Shown: positions 34,287 through 43,569 of the stretch, piece by piece
Position numbering within the stretch: the stretch's first letter is position 1
How the letters are laid out: each line of letters opens with the position of its first letter
From: Novosphingobium sp. CF614
Lineage (GTDB): Bacteria; Pseudomonadota; Alphaproteobacteria; Sphingomonadales; Sphingomonadaceae
Direction of reading: 5' to 3'
NCBI RefSeq assembly: GCF_900113255.1
Contig: NZ_FOOR01000014.1
Location: 1 to 64,000, forward strand
Length of the DNA stretch: 64,000 nt
The notes under the pieces: generated by a model
Database searches by the model: none
What the model was told of the DNA's origin: nothing
What the model saw: only the letters and a program-made list of their open reading frames with translations
Position numbers and translations under genes: made by a program

Positions 34287-36392
34287 TCAGGTGAACATTA
34301 GCGGGTCACTCACGCCGTGCTTGCCATCTTCCATACGGCCGGCCAGGCGAACCGAAAGGCCGTAAGAAGAAATGGTAAAATCGTACCAGTGCTGGGTCTT
34401 CGCGACGGGCCAGCGTGCCTTCGCCGATTGACCGGCTACGACGCTGATTCTCTGCGGCTTGTTCACCCGGTACTGATCGTCACCGATGGTCAGATCAATG
34501 GAACTGGTGCCGGGATTGGTGATCACCAGATCGAGAGCCTTGCCCTCCGGGTCGTAGCGTGCGGCCAGTGTAGGTATCGAGTTCACGCTCGCGAAGACGA
34601 ACGACCGCCGGAAGCCATTGGGGCCCAATACCAGAAGATCGAAGCCGCCTTGGCCGTTCGCCGTCCAGTTGTCGTCCAGCGTCCTGCCCGGCTCCACGCA
34701 AAAGCGGCGCGAGAGCCGGTCGAGGTGGTGCCTGTCGTAGACGTGGAATACGGCGCCGGCATCGCCTTCGTTGAGAAAACGAAGCGTAAGCGAGCTGCCG
34801 TCCGCACCCGGCTCGGCATCGACGTGCAGCACATAAGGCAGCGCGCGGGATCGGCGCAGGCCCTGCTCCTGAAACAGCTCCTCCGGTGTTCGGGGAGGCA
34901 GTATCTTTGGTCGCTGCAGATGCCGCGCCAGCGCCTCGTTCGAACCCCTTGTGTCCGGCAAAGGCGGGAAAGCGCCATCCCCTTGCAAGCTGAAGTCGAA
35001 GCAGGAAGTCAGATCGCCGCAGATCGCCCTGTGCCATGGGCTGATCGCCGGGATGGTCACGCCGAAACGCTTCTCGATGAAGCGGCCCACCGAAGTGTGG
35101 TCGAAGGTCTCCGAACTGACCCAGCCGCCCTTGCTCCAGGGGGAAACGACATACATGGGCACGCGGGGCCCCAGGCCCCAGGCTCGGGTGGTGCCGGTCA
35201 CGACATCATCGCGTGAGGTATACTTGTCTTCGTGATCGTCGAAATACTCACCGGCGAGGTCGAAGGTCGACTTGCCCGCCAATGTGCCGTCCCTGTTCCA
35301 CGAAGGCGGCGCGGGTGGCGGCAGATGGTCGAACAGGCCATCGTTCTCGTCAAACGTCTGGAAGAACACCGTGCTCGCCCAGACATCCGGATTGCCGGTC
35401 AAGGCATCGAGCACGCCGGCCGTGAATTCGGCGCCTTCGATAGGCGTGGACGCGGAAGGATGCTCGGACCATTCCTTCGGCGGCAGCACCCAGGAGACAG
35501 CCGGCAGCGTGCCGTCCTTCACATCCTGAGCGAGCCGCTCGAGCGACCAGTGGCGCATGCCGCGCTCGTAAAGCGGCTCACCCGGTTTGGCGTCGCGAAA
35601 GCCCTTGAAGGCAAGGCCGCCGTGCATGGCACCGGTCCAGTTGTCGTTGGGATCCTGATAGATGCGCCAGTCGATTCCGTGGTTCTCGAGCACTTCCGGG
35701 ATGGTCGGCCACTCCAGCGCATTGCCCGCATACGTGTAACCCGGTGCCGGCAGCGCGCCTTTGATCCAGCAACGCAGGTTGTTCGGCTCCGATCTGTCGT
35801 CACGGCAGTTGACTCCGCGCGCTTGCAACGCGGGATCGAAGCTGGACCCCGACCAGAAGACGATGCGGTTTGGGTCCGTACCGCTCGTGATCGAGCAGTG
35901 ATAAGCGTCGCAGATGGTGAAGGCCTCAGCCAAGGCGAACTGGAATGGGATGTCGTCGCGCTTGAAGTAGCCCATGGAATAGTCGGTCTTGAACTTGGGC
36001 CAGAGGCCAAAGCTGCCCTGGTTCCAGGCTGCCTGCGCATCCGCGAAGGAATGCGGCGTACCGGGCACTTTCATCGCGTTGGTGGCCTCGGTGTCGAGAT
36101 GGAAAGGCGGAAGCACCCTGGCACCGTTGAACTGTTCCCAGACGGTACGGCCGCCCAGCAGCGGCACCGTCTGACGGTCACCGAAGCCACGCACGCCTTT
36201 CATCGTGCCGAAGTAGTGATCGAAGGAGCGGTTCTCCTGCATGAGAATGACGATATGCTTCACATCGTTGATCGTGCCGGCGACGCGGCGGGCGGGAACA
36301 GCGAGTGCCCGGTCTATGCTGGCGGGAAAGGAGGCGGCCGCGCCGAGCGCCCCCATCACCTTGAGGAATTCACGCCTGTTGTTCGTCACCAT
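34287..36392 (-). CDS. Phosphocholine-specific phospholipase C (Tat-exported)
   Basis: The protein is 701 aa. The Tat signal NNRREFLKVMGALGAAASFPAS is followed by the phosphoesterase-superfamily core: KHIVILMQENRSFDHYFGTMKG (metal/nucleophile region), ITSGTDPNR, DGLFDHLPPPAPP and GLGPRVPMYVVSPWSKGGWV. Two C-terminal beta domains of the PlcH/PlcN type (about 490-690) end the protein. It hydrolyses phosphatidylcholine or sphingomyelin-type lipids outside the inner membrane, releasing phosphocholine. It is the last gene of the TonB receptor-PhnDCE-like operon, 39 nt after the permease, which suggests that the released phosphoester is the transported phosphorus source. Confidence 0.93.
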   Translation of the reverse strand: MVTNNRREFLKVMGALGAAASFPASIDRALAVPARRVAGTINDVKHIVILMQENRSFDHYFGTMKGVRGFGDRQTVPLLGGRTVWEQFNGARVLPPFHLDTEATNAMKVPGTPHSFADAQAAWNQGSFGLWPKFKTDYSMGYFKRDDIPFQFALAEAFTICDAYHCSITSGTDPNRIVFWSGSSFDPALQARGVNCRDDRSEPNNLRCWIKGALPAPGYTYAGNALEWPTIPEVLENHGIDWRIYQDPNDNWTGAMHGGLAFKGFRDAKPGEPLYERGMRHWSLERLAQDVKDGTLPAVSWVLPPKEWSEHPSASTPIEGAEFTAGVLDALTGNPDVWASTVFFQTFDENDGLFDHLPPPAPPSWNRDGTLAGKSTFDLAGEYFDDHEDKYTSRDDVVTGTTRAWGLGPRVPMYVVSPWSKGGWVSSETFDHTSVGRFIEKRFGVTIPAISPWHRAICGDLTSCFDFSLQGDGAFPPLPDTRGSNEALARHLQRPKILPPRTPEELFQEQGLRRSRALPYVLHVDAEPGADGSSLTLRFLNEGDAGAVFHVYDRHHLDRLSRRFCVEPGRTLDDNWTANGQGGFDLLVLGPNGFRRSFVFASVNSIPTLAARYDPEGKALDLVITNPGTSSIDLTIGDDQYRVNKPQRISVVAGQSAKARWPVAKTQHWYDFTISSYGLSVRLAGRMEDGKHGVSDPLMFT

Positions 36393-36431
36393 GGGACCAG
36401 TCTCCTGCGGAAAGAGGCGGAAAAAGTGGAG

Positions 36432-37430
36432 CTAAAGGAAGCGTCGTCTCAAGCGCGCTGAAAGTTGATCCAGAGCCAGGACGACGAAGAAAATTGCGAG
36501 CAGGATCGTCCCGACATGCCCGTATTCGTACATGTCGTAGCGGCCCTTGAGCTCCTGGCCGATACCGCCGGCACCGACGAGGCCGACCACCGTGGCCATG
36601 CGGACATTCCGGTCGAGCACATAGAGCGAGGCGCCGATATATTGTGGCAGGACCTGCGGCAGGACAGCCAGGCGCCAGATCGCCAGTTGCCCTGCACCGA
36701 TCGCCGCCAGCGCTTCCTGCGGCCGTGCATCGGCGTTTTCCATGTCATCCGCATAGAACTTGCCGAGGACGCCAGCGGCGTGAAGGCCAAGCGCCATGAA
36801 GCCCGCGATCGGACCGAAACCGTAGGCGATCACAAGGAACAGCGCGCTGATCAGCTCCGGCACCGCGCGCAGGAAGCTGACTGCCGAGCGAGCGAGAAAA
36901 CGCACGCCGGCGTGCTGCGTGATGTTGCGAGCGCTCAGCAGCGCCAGCGGCATGCCGAGGAGCGCGCCGACCAGCGTGCCCCAGAGCGCGATTTCCAGCG
37001 TCTCCAGGATCTTGACCGCGACATGGTGGAGATAGCCCAAAGGCCTGACCAGGTAGGTCCTGGTGACTGTCTGCGCATTGATCTCCAGCATCTCGGGATC
37101 GAACACCTTCTCGCTGGCCTGAACTTTCTCCAGATAGGCGAAGGACGGGAGCCGTTCGGGATCAAAATTCTCGATGCGCCCGACTTCCTGCCGGTCCGAA
37201 ATCTGCAGCGGGAAAAGGCGGGCGAGGACATTGCCCTGCCCGCTTGCCCGCTGCTCTCCGCCGAGCAGCGCCGCGCCGGTCAATGAAAGCATTCGCCCGA
37301 CTTCGACCCGTTGGCCGGTGTAGGACAGCAGGGCGAAGGCCAAGAGGAGGACAAGCAGGCTTTTCGCGCCGAAGGGCTGCGGATAGGTCCAGCCGACGGC
37401 GCTACGCACCGGAGCGGAGGCGGCGGTCAT
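36432..37430 (-). CDS. phnE: Phosphonate/phosphoester ABC transporter permease (PhnE-like)
   Basis: The protein is 332 aa with one N-terminal helix, a periplasmic loop and about five C-terminal helices. The EAA loop GAGQLAIWRLAVLPQVLPQYIGASLYVLDRN and the preceding RNITQHAGVRFLARSAVSFLRAVPELISALFL are typical of PhnE-type permeases. It forms the homodimeric membrane channel with the PhnC-like ATPase, whose gene overlaps its start by 4 nt. The real ligand could be phosphonate, phosphite, phosphate or a phosphodiester; the phospholipase in the operon favours a phosphocholine-related ester. The symbol reflects family only. Confidence 0.9.
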   Translation of the reverse strand: MTAASAPVRSAVGWTYPQPFGAKSLLVLLLAFALLSYTGQRVEVGRMLSLTGAALLGGEQRASGQGNVLARLFPLQISDRQEVGRIENFDPERLPSFAYLEKVQASEKVFDPEMLEINAQTVTRTYLVRPLGYLHHVAVKILETLEIALWGTLVGALLGMPLALLSARNITQHAGVRFLARSAVSFLRAVPELISALFLVIAYGFGPIAGFMALGLHAAGVLGKFYADDMENADARPQEALAAIGAGQLAIWRLAVLPQVLPQYIGASLYVLDRNVRMATVVGLVGAGGIGQELKGRYDMYEYGHVGTILLAIFFVVLALDQLSARLRRRFL

Positions 37431-38206
37431 ACGGCCTCCTGCAGGCGTACGGGTGCAGGAGCAGCTGCATTTCCGCCTCTGGCATAGATTACCGCCAGAT
37501 CCCGCGCATTGAGTGCATCGGGTGCACCGTCGAAGATGATCCGGCCCTGATGCAACGCAACGATCCGGTCAGCGAACGCACGGGCGAGGTCGAGCTGGTG
37601 CAAGCTGCAAAGCACTGTTGTGCCTTGCTCGCGCGCTTGGTTCCTGAGCAGTTCGAGCACCTCGCGGCCGAGCGTCGGATCGAGGCTGGCCACGGGTTCG
37701 TCGGCGAGGATTATCGCCGGATTGAGCATGAAGGCGCGGGCCAGGCCGAGGCGCTGCTGCTGTCCGCCGGAAAGCTGCTCGGCCCGGCGCCGCAAATGAA
37801 CTTCGTCCAGGCCCACTGCGCCCAGCAGATGGCAGGCCTTGCGTTTTAACGCTTCGGGATAGAGCCCGGTCAGCACGCGCCAGAGTGGCAATGCTGATAC
37901 GGCGCCGGCCATGACATTGGCCGCGCCGCTCGCGCGGGACACCAGACCGAAATGCTGGTGTACCATGGCAATGCGGCGGCGCAGGGTCGGCAACGATTGG
38001 GAAGCGACCGCTTGGCCGTCGACGAAGACCTGTCCCGCAGTCGGATTCTCAAGGCCATTGACGCAGCGCAGCAGAGTCGACTTGCCCGCTCCGGAATGGC
38101 CGAGCAGCACACAGAACTGGCCAGCCGGGATGACGAGGTCGATCTCGCAAAGCGCCTTGGTGCCGTCCGGCCAGACCTTGCTGAGCTGTTCGAAGCGAAT
38201 CTCCAC
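37427..38206 (-). CDS. phnC: Phosphonate/phosphoester ABC transporter ATPase (PhnC-like)
   Basis: The protein is 259 aa. Walker A is GHSGAGKSTLLRCVNGLENPTAGQV, the signature LSGGQQQRLGLARAF, and Walker B AIILADEPVASLDPTLG, with the D-P-x-x-G-R ending common in PhnC. It powers uptake through the PhnE-like permease. The gene lies 8 nt downstream of the binding-protein gene and overlaps the permease start by 4 nt. The segment GLVSRASGAANVMAGAVSALPLWRVLTGLYP is the PhnC-type Q-loop region. Confidence 0.92.
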   Translation of the reverse strand: MEIRFEQLSKVWPDGTKALCEIDLVIPAGQFCVLLGHSGAGKSTLLRCVNGLENPTAGQVFVDGQAVASQSLPTLRRRIAMVHQHFGLVSRASGAANVMAGAVSALPLWRVLTGLYPEALKRKACHLLGAVGLDEVHLRRRAEQLSGGQQQRLGLARAFMLNPAIILADEPVASLDPTLGREVLELLRNQAREQGTTVLCSLHQLDLARAFADRIVALHQGRIIFDGAPDALNARDLAVIYARGGNAAAPAPVRLQEAV

Positions 38207-38214
38207 GATGCCCC

Positions 38215-39141
38215 TCAGCGCTCCGACGATTTCTTGAGGATTTCGCTCTTCAACTCGTCGCTGAGCAGGGCCATCTTGCGCGCCGCGCTCTCGAAGCGCT
38301 CGGGCGGGAAGTGCGCGTCATATCCATCGACCTGTTTGCCGCCGTAGCCGCGGATCATTTCCGGGTGGATGCCGGGCGCCTTGGCAACGCCCTCGAACGC
38401 CTGTCGGAGCTTCTCCTTGAGAACCTCGGGCAACTTGCTGTTCATAACGAGCGGTGGGTAGGGAATGGGTTCACTGCGCGCGACAACACGGACGTCAGCG
38501 GCCCCCGGCACGCCTTCCCGCACGGCCTTCTCATAGGATTCGAACGACAGGGCGGCAGCATCGACGCGGGCTTCAAGCAGTGCCGCAAGACTGTTGGCAT
38601 GACTTCCGGTAAGCCGTAACGGGCCCAGATCCTTCACCGGGTCGATGCCGGCGTCAATCAGCATGGCAATCGGGAACAGGAAAGAGGACGTCGAGTTGAG
38701 ATCGCCGAAGGCGACACTCCTGCCGCGCAGATCCGTCAGCGTCCGGATCGGCGAGTCTTTTCGCGCGAAGATGCCGGCAAAGTACTCGGACCGACCGTCC
38801 TCGACTGCCACGGCCAGCAGTTCGGCACAGCCGCGTTCCTTCGCCTGCAGGTAAGTCACCGGCCCGACGAAGGCCACATCGGCGGTGCCGTTGCACAAGG
38901 CCTCGACCACCGCGCCGTAGGATTGCGCGACCTTGAGGTCGAAATCGAGGCCAGCCGTTTTGCCGACGGCTTGGAAAATGGGTCGATAATCGGCGAGCGT
39001 GCCGCTTTCGGTGCCGCCATCAGCCGGAATCAGCAGAGCATGGAGCGGCGCATTCTGGTCCTGGCTTTCCTTGGTCGAACAGGCGGCGAGCCCTGCAAGC
39101 GCGAGCATCGCCAGTGCCCAGGCAAAAGTTTCTCGCATCAT
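38215..39141 (-). CDS. phnD: Phosphonate/phosphite/phosphate-type substrate-binding lipoprotein (PhnD-like)
   Basis: The protein is 308 aa. The lipoprotein signal ends at LAGLAAC. The PhnD fold is recognisable in ADYRPIFQAVGKTAGLDFDLKVAQSYGAVVEALCNGTADVAFVGPVTYLQA and in LRGRSVAFGDLNSTSSFLFP (phosphoryl-binding S-T-S-S loop). It captures the phosphorus ligand in the periplasm for PhnC/PhnE. GGGAG 8 nt before the tandem ATG at 39141 supports this start. The 157-nt gap to the TonB receptor gene upstream is the longest within the operon and might hold an internal promoter or processing site. Confidence 0.9.
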   Translation of the reverse strand: MMRETFAWALAMLALAGLAACSTKESQDQNAPLHALLIPADGGTESGTLADYRPIFQAVGKTAGLDFDLKVAQSYGAVVEALCNGTADVAFVGPVTYLQAKERGCAELLAVAVEDGRSEYFAGIFARKDSPIRTLTDLRGRSVAFGDLNSTSSFLFPIAMLIDAGIDPVKDLGPLRLTGSHANSLAALLEARVDAAALSFESYEKAVREGVPGAADVRVVARSEPIPYPPLVMNSKLPEVLKEKLRQAFEGVAKAPGIHPEMIRGYGGKQVDGYDAHFPPERFESAARKMALLSDELKSEILKKSSER

Positions 39142-39298
39142 CGTCTTTCTCCCAATGGCCCGCTTGGGCCCGCTACCCCCGGTCGCTAGAACTCCGGCGT
39201 GACAAGGCGGTGAAAGTCGTCCGAAGATGCGGCTGATGAGCATCACGGTTCCTGACAAAAGTCCGGACGGAGAGGACTCCGCCCGGACCGACGTGAAG

Positions 39299-41467
39299 CT
39301 AGAAAGTGGTCGTGTAGGAGAAGAAGACGCTCCGCGGCTTGCCCTCGAACGGGTAGCCGTAGAAGTATTCCGGGCTGCTCGTGGTAATCTCCCCGCGAAT
39401 GAAGGCCGAACTGAAGCGCATGTTCCCGAACCCGTAGCGTTCGGCATAGTGCTCATCGAAGATGTTGACGAAACGAACCTGGAAGCGATGCTGTTTCTCC
39501 TCGCCGGCCCAGTAGCCAAGCGAGCCGTTCACTACGAGGTAGTTGCCGAAATTGTGGCGGAGACTGCTGTTGACACCACCCGTCGAGTATTCCGGCCCTT
39601 GATAGCGGGGGAACAGATTGACGTGAAAGCGCTGGTCGGGCGAGTTCCAGGCCAAGGTGCCCTGGATCATGTATTCGGGCGTCTCGTTGATCTGCCAATC
39701 GGAGCCCTTGAGATGCGCCTTCTGGCGCGTGAAACCCACGTTGAATGACCACTGCTGACCGATCGCCAGGTTCAGGTCGGCTGTGAGCCCGCGGATCTGC
39801 GTAACGGCAGTGTTGTTAAAGTAGGTATTCGGCGTCAGGCCCGAGGTGGATTGGATGCGGTTCGAAATATCGGTGTGGAACATGCCCGCTTCGCCGCTGA
39901 AGTTGACGCTGCCGACCGTCTTCGCGAAACCGATGGCTCCATTGTAGGTCTTCGTCGTCTCCGGCTTCAGATCCGGATTGCCGACAAGCGTTGCGCTTTG
40001 GGCGAAGAGTTCGTTCGTCTTCGGCAGGCTGTAGGACGTGCCGCCGTTGGCGCGGATGTAGAAGTCGCCGATCGGCTGACGGAAACCGAACTTCCAAATG
40101 AACTTGGAACCAAAAGTCCTGGCGAAGTCGACGCGTCCCGCAAGACTTATATTGGTACTCGGACTGAACGGCAGGACCGGCCGCATGTCAAGATAGACAC
40201 CGGTGGTGGTGTTCCACTCGTGGCTGATCGGAAACACTGAATCGGAATCGTTGCGGTAGGACGTGCGCTGCACGCCGAAAACCGCCTCGCCCACCTCCGG
40301 CAGGGTCAGCGTGTTGCGCAGGTTGAGGCCGTACTCCATGAACGCACTGACTTTGGAATCCTCACCGAATCCCTTGTTCGGGTACGGAACGGAGTGGCCA
40401 GTCGCTTGCCCAAAGGGAATGGTCCTGCTGGGGTTGCCGGGGTCAACGCAGCCCGTCTTGATTCTGCAGATCTCGGCAAATGTCTCGGTATTGTTGAGCT
40501 TGGGGTTGCTCCAGTAGGCAGCGAACTCGGTCAGCAACTTGTCCGACCAACGATGGCTGATGTCGGCGTCGATGATGGGATAGCGCACCCGGTTGGGCGA
40601 ATAGGTCTCGTTGTCCGGGAAGGCATCCGAGAATTCAATCTGCGTGTACTGCCCATTGAGACGAATCTCCGTGGCGTCGCTCGGCTTGATGAGGAACTTG
40701 ATGCCGACGTTGTTGCGATTCAGCGGATATTTCTGGATGCCGCCCGCCGCTGCCACGTTGTCCACGAAGTCGTCGGGATTGAAGATGCGCGGACCATCGG
40801 TGTTCTGCATGCTGCCGTAGACCATGGCGCTGATCCGGCCTTCATCGTCGAGCGCTCCGCGGGCGTTGCCCCACAGTTCGCGCGAGTTGAAGGAGCCGAT
40901 GCTGGCGCCCAGTTCCACCTTGTTGGTGCCGTCCGGGCGTTTGGTCACGATGCTGACAACGCCAATGCCGCCATTGCTGCCGAAGAACAGGCTGTTGCCG
41001 CCGCGGAAGACCTCGACGCGTTCGATCATATGCGGATCGATCGTCGTCGTGCCCCAGATTTCCTCGAGCGCGGGTCCGCGATCGTAAAGCGGCACGCCGT
41101 CGAGAACGACCAGCGTATCGCGATCGCCGCCTCCGTCCAAGCGGATCGTATATTCACCTTCGTCGGGCGAATAGCCGACATTGGCCCCCTTGATAAGGAA
41201 CTGCGCCAACTCGGCAAAGTTGCTAGCCCCGCTCGCCGCGATCTGCGCCGCGGGGACGACCTGGACGTAGTTGCCGAATTCGACGGCTTCCTCGGCGATT
41301 TGCGTGGTCTCGACAGCCTGGCCGGTGACGATGATCGTCGATGGATCGGCAGCTTCTTCCGCGTCCTCGGCCGTATCCGCCGCGTGAGCTGGAACCGTGA
41401 CCAGCAGCGCCTCAGCCGCCACTGTGGCCAGGATATATGCGATTTGATGTTTGAAGCGCTTCTTCAC
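39299..41467 (-). CDS. TonB-dependent receptor of the phosphorus-uptake operon
   Basis: The protein is 722 aa. GTG start at 41467 (GGGGG upstream). The signal peptide ends in VPAHAAD; the plug domain starts STIIVTGQAVETTQ and includes GEYTIRLDGGGDRDTLVVLDGVPLYDRG and IERVEVFRGGNSLFFGSNGGIGVVSIVTKRP; the barrel ends with SVFFSYTTTF. As first gene of the operon with PhnDCE-like transport and phospholipase C, it probably brings a phosphoester or phosphonate-containing molecule across the outer membrane. That ligand assignment is inference; receptors of this architecture also carry siderophores and glycans. Confidence 0.93.
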   Translation of the reverse strand: MKKRFKHQIAYILATVAAEALLVTVPAHAADTAEDAEEAADPSTIIVTGQAVETTQIAEEAVEFGNYVQVVPAAQIAASGASNFAELAQFLIKGANVGYSPDEGEYTIRLDGGGDRDTLVVLDGVPLYDRGPALEEIWGTTTIDPHMIERVEVFRGGNSLFFGSNGGIGVVSIVTKRPDGTNKVELGASIGSFNSRELWGNARGALDDEGRISAMVYGSMQNTDGPRIFNPDDFVDNVAAAGGIQKYPLNRNNVGIKFLIKPSDATEIRLNGQYTQIEFSDAFPDNETYSPNRVRYPIIDADISHRWSDKLLTEFAAYWSNPKLNNTETFAEICRIKTGCVDPGNPSRTIPFGQATGHSVPYPNKGFGEDSKVSAFMEYGLNLRNTLTLPEVGEAVFGVQRTSYRNDSDSVFPISHEWNTTTGVYLDMRPVLPFSPSTNISLAGRVDFARTFGSKFIWKFGFRQPIGDFYIRANGGTSYSLPKTNELFAQSATLVGNPDLKPETTKTYNGAIGFAKTVGSVNFSGEAGMFHTDISNRIQSTSGLTPNTYFNNTAVTQIRGLTADLNLAIGQQWSFNVGFTRQKAHLKGSDWQINETPEYMIQGTLAWNSPDQRFHVNLFPRYQGPEYSTGGVNSSLRHNFGNYLVVNGSLGYWAGEEKQHRFQVRFVNIFDEHYAERYGFGNMRFSSAFIRGEITTSSPEYFYGYPFEGKPRSVFFSYTTTF

Positions 41468-41787
41468 CGTTTGAGCCCCCAGAATGGAAGAATCATCTCG
41501 TGCGGTTCCGGCCCGGTCCTGCTGGCGCTTCCTGGGGCGCACTTCAGTTCCGGCCCGCAGTGCCGACGCGGAGTCACTACTGATTCGATGTGACAGTTGA
41601 GTGAATCTTTCTCATTTATAGAAATGCATAATCATGAATAATATACATTTGTGATTGAGCTATGCGCCGCGATGGGCGGGCAAAAGCCCTGTTTTCCCAC
41701 AAATTCACATCTTGAGTGAATCTCAACTCTGGCCGCCCGTGCCTTGAGCATGCATGGTGATCGCCGTGACGCTACGGAGGTCCGCAA
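41468..41787. promoter_or_regulatory. Divergent control region of the RpiR/TonB-Phn locus
   Basis: This 320-nt gap is conspicuously AT-rich between about 41590 and 41700, consistent with promoters for both directions. A 12-bp direct repeat, TTGAGTGAATCT, occurs at 41597-41608 and 41712-41723; the second copy extends to TTGAG-TGAAT-CTCAA, a perfect 5-bp inverted repeat. These are candidate sites for the RpiR/SIS regulator encoded to the right. I see no Pho-box-like direct repeats. Confidence 0.5.
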
Positions 41788-42687
41788 GTGGTAAATTCGC
41801 CCAAGATCCAACAAGGTCGGAACAATCAGACCGTAAACAGGCCGGTCGAAAACGCACTCGGTCGAATCAGGGTAGCGCTGCCCTCCATGGCCAAGAGCGC
41901 GCAGCGAATCGCCGAATTCATTCTCGAACGGCCCGAGGACATTGTCGGCATGTCGGTGACCGAACTCTCGGAAGCCACTGGCGTCAGCGAAGGCAGCGTC
42001 ATCAATTTCTGCCGCAGTATTGGACTTTCCGGTTTCCAGCAGATGAAGCTGAGCCTTGCCCAGGAAATCGTGCAACCGGTCCAATTCATTCACGAGGACC
42101 TGGACCGGGAAGACGATACGGAAACCGTCTGCCGCAAGGTCTTCCATTCCGGCATCCAGGCGCTGCGGGACACGCTCTCGGTTCTGGATCCCGGCGCGCT
42201 CGCACGCGCGGTAGACGCGGTTCGCACGGCCAGGCGAGTGGAAATCTATGGCATCGGCTCATCGGCTCCCATTGCGGAAGATGCGCATTATCGCCTGATT
42301 AGGATCGGCCTTGACGCCCGCGCTGTGACCGACAGTCACGTTCAGGCGATCAGCGCGTCGCGGTGCGACCCGGACGTCGCGGTAATCACCATCTCGCACA
42401 GCGGAGCGACGCATGAGACCGTCGTCGCAACGAGGCTGGCGAAAGAAGCTGGCGCGCGCACTATCGTAGTCACCAATTTTGCCCGGTCCCCGATCCAGGC
42501 CTATGCGGATATCGTGCTGTTCACCATGGCGCGCGAGACGCGTTTCCGGACAGAGGCGATGACCAGCCGGATAGCGCAGCTCTGCGTGGTCGACGCGCTT
42601 GTCGCCGGGCTCGCACTTGCCGATTACGACCATGCGACCGACGTCCTCAAGAAGACGTTCGACGTCCTCTCGATCAAACGCTTCTGA
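41788..42687 (+). CDS. MurR/RpiR family transcriptional regulator with SIS domain
   Basis: The protein is 299 aa. The N-terminal RpiR helix-turn-helix (about 25-100) contains MAKSAQRIAEFILERPEDIVGMSVTELSEATGVSEGSVINFCRSIGLSGFQQMK. The C-terminal SIS domain (about 125-285) has RRVEIYGIGSSAPIAEDAHYRLIRIG and ITISHSGATHETVVATRLAKEAGA, the sugar-phosphate or phosphoester-binding serines. It is divergent from the TonB-PhnDCE-PLC operon and probably senses a phosphorylated intermediate to control it. GTG start at 41788 with GGAGG 7 nt upstream. It ends 2 nt before the stop of the convergent HAD gene. Confidence 0.93.
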   Translation: MVNSPKIQQGRNNQTVNRPVENALGRIRVALPSMAKSAQRIAEFILERPEDIVGMSVTELSEATGVSEGSVINFCRSIGLSGFQQMKLSLAQEIVQPVQFIHEDLDREDDTETVCRKVFHSGIQALRDTLSVLDPGALARAVDAVRTARRVEIYGIGSSAPIAEDAHYRLIRIGLDARAVTDSHVQAISASRCDPDVAVITISHSGATHETVVATRLAKEAGARTIVVTNFARSPIQAYADIVLFTMARETRFRTEAMTSRIAQLCVVDALVAGLALADYDHATDVLKKTFDVLSIKRF

Positions 42688-42689
42688 GG

Positions 42690-43496
42690 TTAAGCCGCGA
42701 TGGGCTCGAGCAGATCTTCCAGCTTGAGCGATGAGGCACCGCCGATCAGGATCGACCGTATACCGAGTCGCAGAGCGCCCTCGCCGTCAGTTTCCGGATT
42801 GTCGCCGATCATCACGGCGTGCTGTGGTGCAACGTTAAGGTGTTGGCACGCCCGCTGGAACAGGAGTGGGCCTGGCTTGCCGATCACGCTCGGCTCGAAT
42901 TTCGCATCGCCAGCGCAAGCCAGCAATGCCGCCAGCAGAGCGCCGGTTTCGGGAACGACCCGGTCAGCAGGGCCGGGATGCGTCCGATCGGCATTGGCTA
43001 CAACCAGCCGTGCGCCCTGCCGCAGGGCATTGGCTGCTCTTTCCAATTTTGCGTAGGAAAAACGCGCATCACGCATAAGGACCAGGACATCTGGGTTGTC
43101 GCGCACGAGAGGAACGCCGAGCGTGCGGGCCAGATCGCGGATCTTCGGCGCTGACAGTAGCATGACCCGCTTCGCGCCGGACTGCGCGACATCACGCACC
43201 GCTTCAACGCCCGCCAGGAATATCCGGTCCTGCGGAAAATCCACGTCGTGCCAAGCCAAGATCTCCTTTAGGTCGGCCGGCAGATGGGTGGAATTGTTGG
43301 AGACGATCGCCACACGATCGGCATGCTCTGCGATGAGGCGCTTGGCGCACGGCAGAATGCGCCCGCCGACGGCGACGCAGCCATCCCAATCCAGAAGGAT
43401 TCCTTTCGCGAAACCGAGCACCCGGCGTTCAGCCAAACCGTTCGATATCCGCTGACTCAAGGACAAGCTCCACCCCCATTTGCGATTTCCAGCCAA
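42690..43496 (-). CDS. HAD-IIA family phosphatase (NagD/PNPase-like)
   Basis: The protein is up to 268 aa. HAD motifs are GILLDWDGCVAVGGRILP (motif I, D-x-D), AIVSNNST (motif II), GKPGPLLFQRA (motif III Lys) and MIGDNPETDGEGALRLGI (motif IV acidic pair). The cap between motifs II and III is of the NagD/4-nitrophenylphosphatase type. It hydrolyses a small phosphomonoester, plausibly one produced from the ligand imported by the neighbouring Phn-like system. The start is uncertain: TTG at 43496, or TTG at 43460 preceded by GGAG with 7-nt spacing. It is convergent with the RpiR gene, with only 2 nt between stops. Confidence 0.88.
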   Translation of the reverse strand: MAGNRKWGWSLSLSQRISNGLAERRVLGFAKGILLDWDGCVAVGGRILPCAKRLIAEHADRVAIVSNNSTHLPADLKEILAWHDVDFPQDRIFLAGVEAVRDVAQSGAKRVMLLSAPKIRDLARTLGVPLVRDNPDVLVLMRDARFSYAKLERAANALRQGARLVVANADRTHPGPADRVVPETGALLAALLACAGDAKFEPSVIGKPGPLLFQRACQHLNVAPQHAVMIGDNPETDGEGALRLGIRSILIGGASSLKLEDLLEPIAA

Positions 43497-43569
43497 TTCG
43501 GGATCTGTCTATACTCAATATTGCGTGGAATTAAAGATGAAATATTCTCATAAATTTGGCTATATCGGA

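Noticed and set aside
41468..41787. Pho box controlling the phosphorus locus
   Set aside because: No pair of CTGTCAT-like 7-mers spaced 4 nt apart was found; the repeats present are of a different type.
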